This document shows, piece by piece, positions 1 to 9,233 of a DNA stretch of 64,000 nucleotides. The stretch comes from Cytophagales bacterium (GTDB lineage Bacteria; Bacteroidota; Bacteroidia; Cytophagales; Cyclobacteriaceae). The notes under the pieces are model-generated. The model was not told where the DNA came from. It was given only the letters and a program-made list of their open reading frames with translations, and did not search any database. The stretch covers positions 1 to 64,000 of the forward strand of contig JADBYK010000003.1 of NCBI GenBank assembly GCA_020403045.1. The letters run 5' to 3'. Each line of letters opens with the position of its first letter. The stretch's first letter is position 1. A program made the translations under genes and the position numbers.

Positions 1-16
1 CATTGCATAATTGACG

Positions 17-245
17 AATGAAAATCAACGATTTAGCCCCAAGTAAGAAAACCAAGTTGGTGATTTTCATTGTCAGGTCAGACGATAAATGTCTGACTCT
101 GACCGAAAGCGTCACGAGGTTTAACCTTGACATCAGCCTCAGGCGGATCGTCAACCCCCTGGGCAAACTATGCATTCCTAATCCATAGTTTGGGTTAAAG
201 ATAAATCTAGTGAGGACTGAAGAAGCGTGGACGTATTTCCGCTCC
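17..245. other. Highly structured intergenic region (possible ncRNA)
   Basis: The segment is packed with consecutive inverted repeats: 17-27 pairs with 61-71 (11 bp), 72-83 with 91-103 (12 bp with one bulge), TTGAC with GTCAA around 126-153, and CAAACTATG with CATAGTTTG around 167-195. A shared terminator follows at 264-299. A 56-codon reading frame (18-188, +) lies across these hairpins but looks like no family I know, so I do not call it a gene. A structured small RNA on the + strand or the remnant of a mobile-element end are both possible. It is not tmRNA, RNase P RNA or a CRISPR array by any motif I can see. Confidence 0.4.
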
Positions 246-263
246 TGGAAACTGGTATCCAAA

Positions 264-299
264 AAAAAATCGCCACCCCCTTCGAGGCAGCGATTTTTT
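264..299. terminator. Bidirectional rho-independent terminator of tuf
   Basis: AAAAAATCGC (264-273) is the exact complement of GCGATTTTTT (290-299). The A/T ends give a U-tract in both directions. It lies 20 bp past the tuf stop on the minus strand and also closes the structured region on the plus strand. Confidence 0.8.
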
Positions 300-318
300 A
301 AATCAATCCTGAAAAATC

Positions 319-1506
319 TTAGTCTAAGATTTCAGTCACCTGACCTGACCCTACAGTGCGGCCACCTTCGCGGATAGCGAAACGAAGACCTTTCTCCATA
401 GCGATTTTATTGATCAATGTTACTTCAATCGACACGTTATCACCAGGCATAACCATTTCTACACCGGCAGGAAGCATACACTCACCTGTAACATCTGTAG
501 TACGGAAATAGAACTGAGGACGGTATTTATTAAAGAAAGGAGTATGACGTCCACCTTCTTCTTTAGACAACACGTATACTTCAGCCTTGAATTTAGCATG
601 AGGAGTCACTGAGTTTGGCTTGCAAATAACCATACCACGGCAGATTTGCTCCTTTTCAATACCACGCAACAACAAACCAACGTTGTCACCAGCTTCACCT
701 CTATCAAGGATTTTGCGGAACATTTCCACACCTGTGATGGTAGAAGTCAAGTTTTCAGCACCCATTCCAAGGATTTGAACTGGGTCACCAGTTTTGATGA
801 TACCACGCTCGATACGGCCAGTAGCAACTGTACCACGACCAGTGATTGAGAATACATCTTCCACAGGCATCAAGAAATCTTTGTCAATCAAGCGAATAGG
901 GATAGGAATGAAGTTATCCACCGCATCCATCAACTCCTCTACTTTTGCAACCCATTTTGCTTCACCATTCAATGCACCTAATGCAGAGCCACGGATCACA
1001 GGCATTGTATCGCCAGGGAAGCTATATGATGACATTAATTCACGAACTTCCATTTCAACCAGGTCGAGCAATTCGCCATCGTCAACCAAATCAACTTTGT
1101 TCATAAATACAACAAGTGCAGGTACACCTACCTGACGAGCCAAAAGAATATGCTCGCGAGTTTGCGGCATAGGGCCGTCAGTAGCGGCTACTACAAGAAT
1201 AGCTCCATCCATCTGTGCAGCACCAGTAACCATGTTTTTCACATAGTCAGCGTGACCTGGACAGTCTACGTGAGCGTAGTGTCTTTTGTCAGTTGCGTAC
1301 TCAACGTGTGATGTGTTGATGGTGATACCTCTTTCCTTTTCTTCAGGAGCATTGTCGATTGAAGAGAAGTCACGAACTGCAGCAAGCCCTTTTTTAGAAA
1401 GTACTTGTGTAATTGCCGCTGTAAGAGTGGTTTTACCGTGGTCAACGTGACCAATAGTACCAATGTTTACGTGCGGTTTCGAGCGGTCAAAATTTTCCTT
1501 TGCCAT
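319..1506 (-). CDS. tuf: Elongation factor Tu
   Basis: EF-Tu is the GTPase that brings aminoacyl-tRNA to the ribosomal A site. The 395-aa product has full family length. It shows the G1 motif GHVDHGKT (residues 19-26), the switch II motif DCPGHADY near residue 81 and NKVD near 136, followed by the two beta-barrel domains up to a typical C-terminus. It is the last gene of a tRNA-Tyr/Gly/Thr-tuf transcription unit read from a strong promoter at 2248-2278. A lone -7-like element, TATGTTTG at 1596-1589 (minus), may add a closer start site. A bidirectional terminator follows. The usual secE-nusG neighbours would lie outside the window or be separated by the structured region. Confidence 0.98.
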   Translation of the reverse strand: MAKENFDRSKPHVNIGTIGHVDHGKTTLTAAITQVLSKKGLAAVRDFSSIDNAPEEKERGITINTSHVEYATDKRHYAHVDCPGHADYVKNMVTGAAQMDGAILVVAATDGPMPQTREHILLARQVGVPALVVFMNKVDLVDDGELLDLVEMEVRELMSSYSFPGDTMPVIRGSALGALNGEAKWVAKVEELMDAVDNFIPIPIRLIDKDFLMPVEDVFSITGRGTVATGRIERGIIKTGDPVQILGMGAENLTSTITGVEMFRKILDRGEAGDNVGLLLRGIEKEQICRGMVICKPNSVTPHAKFKAEVYVLSKEEGGRHTPFFNKYRPQFYFRTTDVTGECMLPAGVEMVMPGDNVSIEVTLINKIAMEKGLRFAIREGGRTVGSGQVTEILD

Positions 1507-1745
1507 ATTGAAATCTAATTAAAGTTTAAAAGTGTATAAATTATTAAAATAGTTACTATTCTAAGCTTCTTTTACAAAGCATACACCCCAAACATATTAA
1601 GCCTTTCGAATAAGGGTTATTCGTTGAATTACTGACACCTAACTAAATGGTCGCTACCCACTGGTGCCAAGCAATTCTGATTCATTAAAAATGTCAATCC
1701 TAAAACCGTTTCAGATCGTCTTCTGAAACTCTCATTCTAACTTCG

Positions 1746-1817
<72 letters not shown>

Positions 1818-1822
1818 TTGTA

Positions 1823-1890
1823 GCCGTTGTTGGTTGTTAGTCTGTCGTTATTCGAAATGAGAACAACGAATAACGAATAACAAACAACGA
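1823..1890. repeat. Intergenic imperfect palindrome of the GTTGTTCGT/ACGAATAAC family
   Basis: The spacer between tRNA-Gly and tRNA-Thr is built from the words CGTTGTT and AACAACG / CGAATAAC facing each other. The same vocabulary fills the spacers at 10067-10140, 55548-55605, 55905-56015 and 57100-57178. It would form a hairpin in the transcript. The function is unknown. Confidence 0.5.
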
Positions 1891-1894
1891 TCTG

Positions 1895-1967
1895 AGCGGG
1901 AGACGAGATTCGAACTCGCGACCTATAGCTTGGAAGGCTATCGCTCTACCAACTGAGCTACTCCCGC
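1895..1967 (-). tRNA. tRNA-Gly(TCC)
   Basis: The minus strand reads acceptor GCGGGAG/CTCCCGC, anticodon stem TAGC/GCTA with loop CTTCCAA (anticodon TCC), and T arm CGAGTTCGAATCTCG. The discriminator is U and CCA is not encoded. It lies between tRNA-Tyr and tRNA-Thr in the tuf operon. Confidence 0.95.
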
Positions 1968-2063
1968 AATTCGATTTTAGATTGTTGATTTATGATTTTT
2001 TGATTCAATGGCATCTCACCTAAAATCTTAAATCACAAATCTCAAAATCCTAAATCGCTTTCG

Positions 2064-2146
2064 TGGGGAGAACAGGATTCGAACCTGTGAAGACATAAGT
2101 CAACAGATTTACAGTCTGTCCTCGTTGGCCGCTTGAGTATCTCCCC
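2064..2146 (-). tRNA. tRNA-Tyr(GTA)
   Basis: This 83-nt class II tRNA with a long variable arm has acceptor GGGGAGA/TCTCCCC, anticodon stem ACAGA/TCTGT with loop CTGTAAA (anticodon GTA), and T arm ACAGGTTCGAATCCTGT. It is the first gene after the promoter at 2248-2278. Confidence 0.95.
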
Positions 2147-2247
2147 CAACGATTGTTAAATTTTCTAAGAACGATTGAAAAAAGCCTGCAATCCGTTTAA
2201 TTCAAGCTTTTTACCCGAAATTGGCTTTCACCTAAAAAACGGGAACG

Positions 2248-2278
2248 CAAAATTATACGGTTTTTTGGTTTAGACAAA
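2248..2278 (-). promoter_or_regulatory. Bacteroidetes-type promoter of the tRNA-tuf operon
   Basis: On the minus strand TTTG (2278-2275) is followed after exactly 19 nt by TAATTTTG (2255-2248), a perfect match to the -33/-7 consensus TTTG-N19-TAnnTTTG of the Bacteroidetes primary sigma factor. Transcription would start near 2243, about 100 nt before tRNA-Tyr. Confidence 0.8.
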
Positions 2279-2323
2279 CCTTTGGGAGAAGGTTCTACAT
2301 TAATTTTAGTGTAAGGCTGGAAG

Positions 2324-2432
2324 CCGCAAGCTACAAGCACAAGCTAATTTGTGTAATAAACAAACTTTGAACTCAGAATCTGAAATATGGGATGAAGGCC
2401 TTTGAGTACTCAAAACAGCTAGTAGCTTGTGG
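2324..2432. repeat. Intergenic inverted repeat (CAAGCTAC family)
   Basis: CCGCAAGCTAC (2324-2334) faces GTAGCTTGTGG (2422-2432), with more GCTTG/CAAGC words nearby. The region lies between the tRNA promoter and the end of the DUF721 gene. It may act as a weak hairpin terminator for recF-DUF721, but there is no T-tract. Confidence 0.4.
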
Positions 2433-2468
2433 CCTGAAGCTTGGAGCCTAAGTCTGTTTCACCATGAT

Positions 2469-2774
2469 CTACATAACCACCATCTCCTTCACTACATCCT
2501 TTCCAAACTCCTTTTGAAGGATTTCGATAATTTGCCCCTTATGAAGATTCAAATCATTTTTCATTGCTGGAGAATCCAGTTCCACGAAAAGTACTTTTCC
2601 CCTTATATATAGTTTTTTGGTCCGTTTGGCAACGGGCTTACCTGCCAACCGCTCCCAGGAATTCAACAAATTGGCTTCGTCAAATTTGCCTTTAATGTGA
2701 TAACGGTTGAGTAATTGCTGAATGGCCTGGCCAATATGCTGGGTGTTGCCCTGTTCGCTTGATGATTTAGCCAT
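2469..2774 (-). CDS. DUF721 (DciA-like) protein
   Basis: This small DUF721-family protein is often encoded next to recF. Some family members (DciA) help load the replicative helicase. The region SWERLAGKPVAKRTKK and the following FVELDSPAMKNDL form the conserved KH-like core. I start it at the ATG encoding MAKSSSEQGN (about 101 aa), which overlaps the recF stop by 8 bp. An in-frame upstream ATG at 2795 would add seven residues. The overlap with recF argues for translational coupling. The replication role is inferred from the family, not seen here. Confidence 0.8.
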   Translation of the reverse strand: MAKSSSEQGNTQHIGQAIQQLLNRYHIKGKFDEANLLNSWERLAGKPVAKRTKKLYIRGKVLFVELDSPAMKNDLNLHKGQIIEILQKEFGKDVVKEMVVM

Positions 2775-3894
2775 GAGTAAAAGTACCATTTTCAACTTTA
2801 AAAACCTGCGCGATTACTCGGGCTTCTTTTAAAATCTCCTGAGTTCGTGCCTGCCTGGCGTCTGTCAAAAACAGTTGCCCAAACGTGCCCTGCGAAATCA
2901 AACGCATTAATTGGTGGATACGTTGATCATCCAGCTTGTCGAAAATATCATCTAACAATAGTATTGGCTTGAACTGTTTTGCTTCCGCAATGGACTGAAA
3001 TTCCGCCAATTTAAGGGCAATCAAAAAAGATTTTTGCTGCCCTTGTGATCCGAATTTCTTTAGCTCATTACCGTTCATTAAGAAGTCAAAATCATCGCGG
3101 TGAATGCCGGTAGAGGTTCGCTGCAGTAAAATGTCGCGCTGAAGATGTGTCTGAAGCAGGCTTTCGAAGTCGGCCTTTTGCAAGTCAGACTTATATTGAA
3201 TATTGACTTCTTCGTTTGACTCACTCAAAAATTTATAGTCTCTTGTAAGGAAAGGAAGGAATTCAACAACAAAATTTTGTCGCTTGGCATTGATGTAGTT
3301 ACCTGCTGGAATGATCTGCTGGTCATAACCGGCCAATAGATCGCGATCTACTTTACCAGTTTCGGAAAACATGCGAAGCAAGCTATTTCGTTGCTTGAGG
3401 TGATTGGTATAGGTAATTAGATTTTCTAAATAGATTTTGTCTAACTGAGAAATAAGTGTGTCGAAAAATCTCCTTCTCATCTCGCTCCCATCCCAAATAA
3501 GCTCAATGTCTTGCGGGGCGATTAGCACAACCGGGTATTTGCCGACATGCTCCGAGAACTTCGTGTAATCCTGGCCGTCTTCTCGAATCATTTTCTTCTG
3601 GCCGAGTTGAAAGGAGCAAGTCACTTCTTTTGTTCGTCCGTCCATATCAAACTCCCCCTTATTAATAAACTGGCTCTGTCCCTGCTGAACGTTTTGACTA
3701 TCTGATGGATTAATTGCACTTTTTGTAAACGATAAATAGTAAATCGCATCGAGCAGGTTGGTTTTTCCACTTCCGTTTTTGCCCAACAAACAAATAACAT
3801 CACGCTCAAACTCAAAACGAGCCTCATCGATGTTTTTGAAATGAAAGAGATTGAGTTTGCGAAGGAACACAAATTGATTTTGGTGCAATTTCAC
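2767..3894 (-). CDS. recF: DNA replication and repair protein RecF
   Basis: RecF is an SMC-like ATPase that loads RecA at gapped DNA with RecO and RecR. The 375-aa protein has the N-terminal Walker A GKNGSGKT (residues 38-45) after the motif LNLFHFKNI, a signature region GSQGQQKSFLIALKLAE, and Walker B ILLLDDIFDKLDD near residue 315. Length is normal for the family. The start is uncertain: GTG at 3894 gives the longest form, and a second GTG at 3870 (VFLRKLNL) would fit the usual short RecF N-terminus better. It overlaps the downstream DUF721 gene. The pair is divergent from pdhA. Confidence 0.95.
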   Translation of the reverse strand: MKLHQNQFVFLRKLNLFHFKNIDEARFEFERDVICLLGKNGSGKTNLLDAIYYLSFTKSAINPSDSQNVQQGQSQFINKGEFDMDGRTKEVTCSFQLGQKKMIREDGQDYTKFSEHVGKYPVVLIAPQDIELIWDGSEMRRRFFDTLISQLDKIYLENLITYTNHLKQRNSLLRMFSETGKVDRDLLAGYDQQIIPAGNYINAKRQNFVVEFLPFLTRDYKFLSESNEEVNIQYKSDLQKADFESLLQTHLQRDILLQRTSTGIHRDDFDFLMNGNELKKFGSQGQQKSFLIALKLAEFQSIAEAKQFKPILLLDDIFDKLDDQRIHQLMRLISQGTFGQLFLTDARQARTQEILKEARVIAQVFKVENGTFTHG

Positions 3895-4032
3895 GCAAAG
3901 GCGCTAAGGAGCAAAGCGAATGGGAAGCGATTTGATAGAAAAGTTTGAACTAAAAATGTTCGCCTGCTGGAAGTAACAATCAAAAGATGCTCAAGCTTGT
4001 GATTTAGTATGCTCTTATCTTAACAAATGCCG

Positions 4033-4064
4033 TTTGGCGGTTGTTTGGCTGTAGTGTATTTTCG
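4033..4064 (+). promoter_or_regulatory. Promoter of pdhA
   Basis: TTTG (4033-4036), a 20-nt spacer and TATTTTCG (4057-4064) are close to the Bacteroidetes TTTG-N19-TAnnTTTG consensus. The predicted start near 4070 gives a leader of about 17 nt to the ATG at 4087 and excludes the longer reading frame from 4027. Confidence 0.55.
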
Positions 4065-4086
4065 CAACTCAATAATTGTTGAATCT

Positions 4087-5115
4087 ATGGCAACAGCGAC
4101 TCCTGCGAAGAACAAGACAAAAGAAAAAACAGCCTACTCAAAAGAAACCTATCTGTTCTGGTTTGAGAGCATGATGCTGATGCGCAGATTTGAGGAAAAG
4201 GCGGGCCAACTCTACGGAATGCAAAAAATCCGTGGTTTCTGCCATTTATATATAGGCCAGGAAGCATGCGCTGCTGGTTCGGTTTCCGCTTTGCGCAGGG
4301 GCGATAAGTACATCACTGCCTACCGCGATCATGCTCATCCACTTGCATTAGGTACACACCCTAACAAAGTGATGGCAGAGCTTTACGGCAAAGAAACCGG
4401 AGCATCAAAGGGAAAGGGTGGGTCCATGCACATTTTCGATAAGGAAAATCACTTTTTTGGTGGACATGGTATCGTTGGAGCACAAGTACCGCTTGGCGCA
4501 GGAATAGCCTTTGCAGAAATGTACAACAACACCGGAAATCTTTGTATTTGTTACATGGGCGATGGAGCCGTGCGCCAAGGTGCATTTCACGAAGCCCTGA
4601 ACCAGGCTATGCTGTGGAAAATACCTGTGATTTTTGTGATCGAAAATAACGGCTATGCAATGGGCACTTCTGTGCAACGAACATCCAATGTACACGAACT
4701 ATACACCTTGGGCGAAGCATATGATATGCCCTCCGAGCCAGTCGATGCCATGAACGTAGAATCGGTACATGAAGCTGTTGCACGGGCCGCTGAAAGGGCG
4801 CGGGCTGGTGAAGGGCCAAGTTTGTTAGAGTTCCGCACCTACCGATACAAAGGGCACTCCATGAGCGATCCGCAAAAATACCGAAGCAAAGAAGAGGTAG
4901 AGGAATACAAGCACCGCGACCCCATCGAGCAGGTGCGCCAAACTATTTTGGCAAAGAAGATTGCTTCTCCCGAAGATTTAGAGGCCATCGAGCAGAAAAT
5001 TAATGCTCAGGTGGAAGAAAGTGTAAAGTTTGCGGAGGAGTCAGCTTACCCAGATCCATCCGAAGCAATGAAGGACATTTATGAGCAACAGGATTATCCA
5101 TTCATTACTGACTAA
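4087..5115 (+). CDS. pdhA: Pyruvate dehydrogenase E1 component, alpha subunit
   Basis: This is the alpha chain of the thiamine-diphosphate-dependent E1 enzyme that decarboxylates pyruvate in the pyruvate dehydrogenase complex. The 342-aa product begins MATATPAKNK. It has the E1-alpha region MRRFEEKAGQLYGMQKIRGF, the TPP/Mg motif starting GDG (158-160) and ending ENN (186-188), and the phosphorylation-loop-like YRYKGHSMSDP. A branched-chain 2-oxo acid E1 alpha is possible but the sequence looks like PdhA. The beta subunit and E2 genes are not adjacent. In its place comes a TPR gene with its own promoter. Confidence 0.92.
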   Translation: MATATPAKNKTKEKTAYSKETYLFWFESMMLMRRFEEKAGQLYGMQKIRGFCHLYIGQEACAAGSVSALRRGDKYITAYRDHAHPLALGTHPNKVMAELYGKETGASKGKGGSMHIFDKENHFFGGHGIVGAQVPLGAGIAFAEMYNNTGNLCICYMGDGAVRQGAFHEALNQAMLWKIPVIFVIENNGYAMGTSVQRTSNVHELYTLGEAYDMPSEPVDAMNVESVHEAVARAAERARAGEGPSLLEFRTYRYKGHSMSDPQKYRSKEEVEEYKHRDPIEQVRQTILAKKIASPEDLEAIEQKINAQVEESVKFAEESAYPDPSEAMKDIYEQQDYPFITD

Positions 5116-5123
5116 TCCGGTTT

Positions 5124-5152
5124 TTGTTTACACACCAGATTTCTTAGTTTTG
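5124..5152 (+). promoter_or_regulatory. Promoter of the TPR gene
   Basis: TTG (5124-5126), an 18-nt spacer and TAGTTTTG (5145-5152) match TTG-N19-TAnnTTTG with one nucleotide less in the spacer. It gives a leader of about 45 nt before the ATG at 5203, so this gene need not depend on pdhA. Confidence 0.65.
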
Positions 5153-5202
5153 CATCCCAATTTTCCCGATTCGATCGGAACGGGTCTATATTTTATACAA
5201 TC

Positions 5203-5904
5203 ATGGCAAAGAAAAAAGAAAGCCCGTCTACCGGACAGGCAGATTTACTAGAGAATCCAGAAGTCATCCAAGAGAAATTGGAGGGCATAGAACATTGGGT
5301 AGAAAAAAACCCAAAACTTCTTATTGGGGTAGTTGGCGCAATCGTGCTGGCCGTAGGCGGGTTCTTCGGATATCGCTACTGGATCGGTAATCAAGATGCG
5401 CAAGCGCAAAAGGAGATGTTTCAAGCTGTTCGCTACTTTGAGGCTGACAGTTTGAATCTGGCTTTGAATGGCGATGGCAATAACTTAGGATTCCTTCAAA
5501 TCATTGATGATTACAGCTTAACCGAAGCGGGCAACTTGGCCAACTTCTATGCCGGAGCGATCTATTTAAAACAAGGAAAGTTTCCGCTTGCGATCTTTCA
5601 TTTAGAGGGCTACAAGGCAAACGACTTATTGGTACAAGCCCGCGCCTACAGCTTGATTGGCGATGCCTATATGGAGCAGAAAAATTATGAGGATGCGTCC
5701 AAATACTATGAAAAAGCCGCAGGCTACAAGCCGAATAAGGAGTTTACCCCTTTTTATTTGATGAAAGCCGGCCTGGCCTACGAAAAATTAAACAACACGG
5801 ATAAAGCAAAAGCCACATACCAAAAGATCATCGATAAGTATTGGGAGTCGAGCGAATTTCAGAATGCCAAAAAATTCAAGGCAAAGTTGGAGTCCAATTC
5901 GTAA
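5203..5904 (+). CDS. Membrane-anchored tetratricopeptide-repeat protein
   Basis: The 233-aa protein has a short cytoplasmic N-terminus rich in Lys and Glu. One transmembrane segment follows (about residues 38-60, LLIGVVGAIVLAVGGFFGY), then TPR-like helices such as LANFYAGAIYLKQGKFPLAIFHL and ARAYSLIGDAYMEQKNYEDA. The layout is that of YfgM/ancillary SecYEG-type TPR proteins, but the match is to the fold only. Genes of this kind often sit near recF in Bacteroidetes. A scaffold role in envelope protein assembly is inference. Confidence 0.8.
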   Translation: MAKKKESPSTGQADLLENPEVIQEKLEGIEHWVEKNPKLLIGVVGAIVLAVGGFFGYRYWIGNQDAQAQKEMFQAVRYFEADSLNLALNGDGNNLGFLQIIDDYSLTEAGNLANFYAGAIYLKQGKFPLAIFHLEGYKANDLLVQARAYSLIGDAYMEQKNYEDASKYYEKAAGYKPNKEFTPFYLMKAGLAYEKLNNTDKAKATYQKIIDKYWESSEFQNAKKFKAKLESNS

Positions 5905-5907
5905 ATC

Positions 5908-5970
5908 CAATTTGAAATTCAAAGTTCAAAATTGAAACCCTGCTTTCTTGAATTTGGAATATTGAATTGC
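5908..5970. repeat. Intergenic inverted-repeat words (TTGAAATTCAA family)
   Basis: The spacer before the terminator is made of CAATTTGAAATTCAA, GTTCAAAATTGAA and TTGAATTTGGAATATTGAA, which pair with one another in several registers. It does not look coding. It is another example of word-like palindromes placed between genes in this genome. Confidence 0.4.
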
Positions 5971-5993
5971 AAATAATATTAGCAAACAGAATG

Positions 5994-6021
5994 AAGGGGT
6001 AGATTTTCTATCCCTTTTTTT
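5994..6021 (+). terminator. Rho-independent terminator after the TPR gene
   Basis: AAGGGGTAGA (5994-6003) pairs with TCTATCCCTT (6007-6016) around a 3-nt loop, with one G-T wobble. A run of T to 6021 follows. It stands 15 bp before the prfC start, so prfC must be read from a start site at or after it, or by read-through. Confidence 0.8.
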
Positions 6022-6035
6022 ATTAGAATCAACCC

Positions 6036-7619
6036 ATGACGCTGGAACAGGAAATAGCTAAACGCAGAACCTTTGGAATCATCAGTCACCCGGATGCCGG
6101 CAAAACTACACTAACCGAAAAGTTGCTGCTATTTGGTGGTGCCATTCAAAAGGCAGGAGCTGTAAAATCATCTAAGATCAAAGACCACGCGCGCAGCGAC
6201 TGGATGGAAATCGAGAAACAACGGGGCATTTCTGTAGCCACTTCAGTAATGGGATTTGACTACAAAGGAATCAAGATCAATTTGCTAGACACACCTGGCC
6301 ACCAGGACTTTGCCGAAGATACCTACCGAACGCTGACTGCTGTGGACAGTGTGATTATGGTTATCGACTGCGTAAAGGGTGTAGAGATACAAACTGAAAA
6401 GTTGATGGAAGTATGCCGCATGCGAAACACACCGGTGCTCTGTTTTATCAACAAACTTGATCGCGAAGGGCAAGATCCGTTTGACTTGCTGGATGAGATT
6501 GAAGCAAAGCTCGGCATCAAAGTACGCCCACTCAGCTGGCCGATCAGCATGGGCAAAACTTTCAAAGGCGTGTACAACTTGTATGAAAAAAGCCTTCAGT
6601 TATTTACACCAAGCAAAGTCACAATACAGGAAAGCGTAAAGATCTCTGACATCTATAGTGAAGAGATCGACCGACTGGTGGGCGAAAACTACGCGAAGCA
6701 ATTAAGAACTGATGTAGAACTCATTGAAGGGGTTTACCCTGAATTTGATGTGCAAACTTACCTCGATGGCGAAGTTGCCCCTGTGTTTTTCGGAAGTGCT
6801 GTAAATAATTTTGGGGTGAAAGAACTATTGGATGCGTTTATACAGCTTGCCCCTCCACCTATTGCACGCGAAACTACTTTACGAGAGGTAAAACCAGAAG
6901 AAGAAAAATTTTCCGGGTTCATTTTTAAGATTCACGCTAACATGGATCCCAAACACCGAAACCGTATTGCTTTTATTCGGGTGTGCTCTGGCATGTTTGA
7001 GCGAGGAAGCAATTATTATCACGTGCGTCAAGACAAGAGTATTCGTTTTTCAAATGCTACAGCCTTCATGGCACAGGATAGAGAAACGGTTGAGCAAGCA
7101 TGGCCTGGCGACATTGTCGGTCTATATGATACGGGGAATTTAAAAATTGGAGACACGCTGACTGCTGGCGAGAAAATGGTGTATACGGGAATTCCAAGTT
7201 TCTCACCCGAAATCTTCAAAGAGGTAATCAACAAAGATGCGATGAAGACGAAGCAATTGGAAAAAGGCCTTTTGCAATTGATGGAAGAAGGCGTTGCACA
7301 ATTGTTCACCTATGACCTGGGTAAGAAGAAAGTAGTAGGTGTAGTCGGTGCATTGCAGTTTGAAGTCATTCAATTCAGATTAAAAAATGAATATGGTGCT
7401 TCCGTTGAGTTTGCAGGTCAAAATATTTTCAAAGCCTGTTGGATCAGCAGCAAAAATCCCAAAAAATTAGCTGAATTTATCGACTCAAAACAGCGCCATA
7501 TTGCACGAGATAAAGATGACAAGATTGTTTTTATGGCAGAATCTAGAGCCTGGTTGCAAATGGTGCAAGACAATTTCCCCGAAATCAGTTTTCATTTTAC
7601 TTCGGAGTTTAAGGATTGA
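6036..7619 (+). CDS. prfC: Peptide chain release factor 3
   Basis: RF3 is the GTPase that recycles RF1/RF2 from the ribosome after termination. The 527-aa protein has full length, with G1 SHPDAGKTT (residues 17-25), the effector region [13 protein letters not shown]3 DTPGHQDF and G4 NKLD, followed by the EF-G-like domains. RF3 rather than EF-G is indicated by the length and the N-terminus [20 protein letters not shown]. The ATG follows the upstream terminator closely. No promoter of clear consensus is seen. Confidence 0.96.
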   Translation: MTLEQEIAKRRTFGIISHPDAGKTTLTEKLLLFGGAIQKAGAVKSSKIKDHARSDWMEIEKQRGISVATSVMGFDYKGIKINLLDTPGHQDFAEDTYRTLTAVDSVIMVIDCVKGVEIQTEKLMEVCRMRNTPVLCFINKLDREGQDPFDLLDEIEAKLGIKVRPLSWPISMGKTFKGVYNLYEKSLQLFTPSKVTIQESVKISDIYSEEIDRLVGENYAKQLRTDVELIEGVYPEFDVQTYLDGEVAPVFFGSAVNNFGVKELLDAFIQLAPPPIARETTLREVKPEEEKFSGFIFKIHANMDPKHRNRIAFIRVCSGMFERGSNYYHVRQDKSIRFSNATAFMAQDRETVEQAWPGDIVGLYDTGNLKIGDTLTAGEKMVYTGIPSFSPEIFKEVINKDAMKTKQLEKGLLQLMEEGVAQLFTYDLGKKKVVGVVGALQFEVIQFRLKNEYGASVEFAGQNIFKACWISSKNPKKLAEFIDSKQRHIARDKDDKIVFMAESRAWLQMVQDNFPEISFHFTSEFKD

Positions 7620-7624
7620 AGCCC

Positions 7625-8182
7625 TCAGCGTGTAAATAAATCTGCGAAGGAAAACGATAGCCCGGGCAATAGATTGGAAGTCACTTCTCCCTCACCAACT
7701 AGATATAGAATGGGTGTCTCTTCAGAAGAGAAATCATAGATTTCCAATGTTCTATTTCCAGGATCTACAATCCAATATTCTTTCACTCCAAATTTTTGAT
7801 AAAGCCTTCTCTTATGATTCCTGTCTTTAAAAGCATTGGAAGGAGAAATTATCTCTACGGCCAAATCTGGGGCGCCTTGCAGCCCTCGCTCAGTAATGAT
7901 GGCTAAATTTTGCTTTCTTACTAATAGCAAGTCGGGTTGAAAAACATTTTTGTTGTCGAGGTAAACATCAAATGGAGAATAGGCTACAAATCCGCCTATT
8001 TTTTTTGCATATGCTTTCAAGATGTCATTCAGATTACTTGACACAACTTGGTGGGTTAAACTGGGCGCAGGACTCATAAATAATTCACCATTTATTAGTT
8101 CACAGGGCAGATTTGATTCCTCTAACTGAACAAAATCCTCCACTGTCCATTCCTTCGTCCGGTCAATAGTTGCGTTTTGCAT
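7625..8182 (-). CDS. Uma2 family (DUF820) endonuclease-like protein
   Basis: The 185-aa protein belongs to the Uma2 family, which has a PD-(D/E)XK restriction-like fold. It shows ELINGELFMSPAPSLTHQ at the start of the fold, FQPDLLLV (catalytic Asp) and DLAVEIISPSN (Glu) followed by KRRLYQKFGVKEYWIVDP. The biological role of the family is unclear. It is convergent with prfC, whose stop lies 5 bp away, and divergent from the rluA-like gene. A TAACTTTA element ends only 3 nt before the ATG, so the message may be leaderless. Confidence 0.85.
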   Translation of the reverse strand: MQNATIDRTKEWTVEDFVQLEESNLPCELINGELFMSPAPSLTHQVVSSNLNDILKAYAKKIGGFVAYSPFDVYLDNKNVFQPDLLLVRKQNLAIITERGLQGAPDLAVEIISPSNAFKDRNHKRRLYQKFGVKEYWIVDPGNRTLEIYDFSSEETPILYLVGEGEVTSNLLPGLSFSFADLFTR

Positions 8183-8216
8183 ATTTAAAGTTAGAAAAAA
8201 TTCTCAAGTTTGAACA

Positions 8217-8909
8217 ATGCTAACTATTCTATACGAAGACAACCATCTACTGGCAATTAATAAGGAGTCTGGAACACTTGTGCAAGGCGATGCCACTGGC
8301 GATAAGCCACTCGTTGACATTTGTAAAGATTACATAAAAGAAAAGTATCAAAAGCCTGGCGATGTCTTTTTAGGAGTGGTGCATCGATTGGATCGCCCCG
8401 TAACTGGTGTGGTGGTATTTGCTCGAACTTCAAAAGCACTCGAGCGAATGAATGAACTCTTCAGAAACAGAGACACTCAAAAAACGTACTGGGCATTGGT
8501 GGCCAAAAAACCTTCGAACTCACAGGGCACACTTATTCATTGGCTTGTAAAAGACGAGAAAAAAAACAAGACAACCGCTTACGCTAGGGAAAATCCTTCC
8601 GGTCAACGGTCGGAGTTGAGTTATCTGCTACTTGCACAAAAAGCAGGTATTTTTTTACTCGAAGTTAAACCAATCACTGGGCGACCTCACCAAATTAGAG
8701 TGCAGTTGGCTACGCTGGGCTGTCCTATTGTGGGGGATGTCAAGTACGGCTACCCAACCCCTAACTCTGATGGTAGCATCTGTCTGCACGCGCGCGAACT
8801 GCATTTCGTTCATCCGGTTAAAAAAGAACCTTTAGGGATTACCGCCAACTTGCCCGAAAATCAATTTTGGAAACCTTTTTTTGATTCCGTTCTTTACAAA
8901 AACGTTTGA
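8217..8909 (+). CDS. RluA-family pseudouridine synthase
   Basis: The enzyme converts uridine to pseudouridine in rRNA or tRNA. The 230-aa protein lacks an S4 domain and starts directly with the catalytic fold: ILYEDNHLLAINKESG, then GVVHRLDRPVTG with the catalytic Asp59, and GRPHQIRVQLATLGCPIVGD near the C-terminus. It could be an RluC/TruC-like enzyme; the exact uridine cannot be told. The next gene starts 3 bp after the stop, so an operon with the two small envelope genes is likely. Confidence 0.9.
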   Translation: MLTILYEDNHLLAINKESGTLVQGDATGDKPLVDICKDYIKEKYQKPGDVFLGVVHRLDRPVTGVVVFARTSKALERMNELFRNRDTQKTYWALVAKKPSNSQGTLIHWLVKDEKKNKTTAYARENPSGQRSELSYLLLAQKAGIFLLEVKPITGRPHQIRVQLATLGCPIVGDVKYGYPTPNSDGSICLHARELHFVHPVKKEPLGITANLPENQFWKPFFDSVLYKNV

Positions 8910-8912
8910 GTA

Positions 8913-9233
8913 ATGAGTTGGCTGCAAAAACTCCAGATACGGTGGAAAGTAAATAGTATTTACCAGGTCATCATTATACTAGTTGTATTTGCATGCACTG
9001 GTTTCACTGTCCTATTTCTCAAGAAGCCGCTATTCCAATATTGGTTTACTGATACGGAAATGCCCCTTTGGGCTTCCACTCTTTATTATGTTTTGATTCT
9101 TCCTGTTTACAATGCCTTTCTACTGCTGTACGGCTTTTTGTTTGGACAATTTCAATTCTTCTGGGCTTTTGAAAAACGTTTTTTTAACCGAATTATTTCT
9201 ATATTCATCCGAACAAAAAATAACAAACTATGA
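8913..9233 (+). CDS. Small membrane protein, DUF6787-like
   Basis: The 106-aa protein has two hydrophobic segments (IIILVVFACTGFTVLFL, residues 20-36, and STLYYVLILPVYNAFLLLYGFLFG, about 55-78) and a basic C-terminus. It resembles the Bacteroidetes DUF6787 family, whose members sit beside RluA-type genes; this is from memory of the family and is not certain. Its stop overlaps the start of the next gene by 4 bp. Confidence 0.65.
   Translation: MSWLQKLQIRWKVNSIYQVIIILVVFACTGFTVLFLKKPLFQYWFTDTEMPLWASTLYYVLILPVYNAFLLLYGFLFGQFQFFWAFEKRFFNRIISIFIRTKNNKL

Noticed and set aside
18-188. 56-codon frame with an ATG near the window start
   Set aside because: It runs through several perfect hairpins, which explain the sequence better, and its product resembles nothing known to me.
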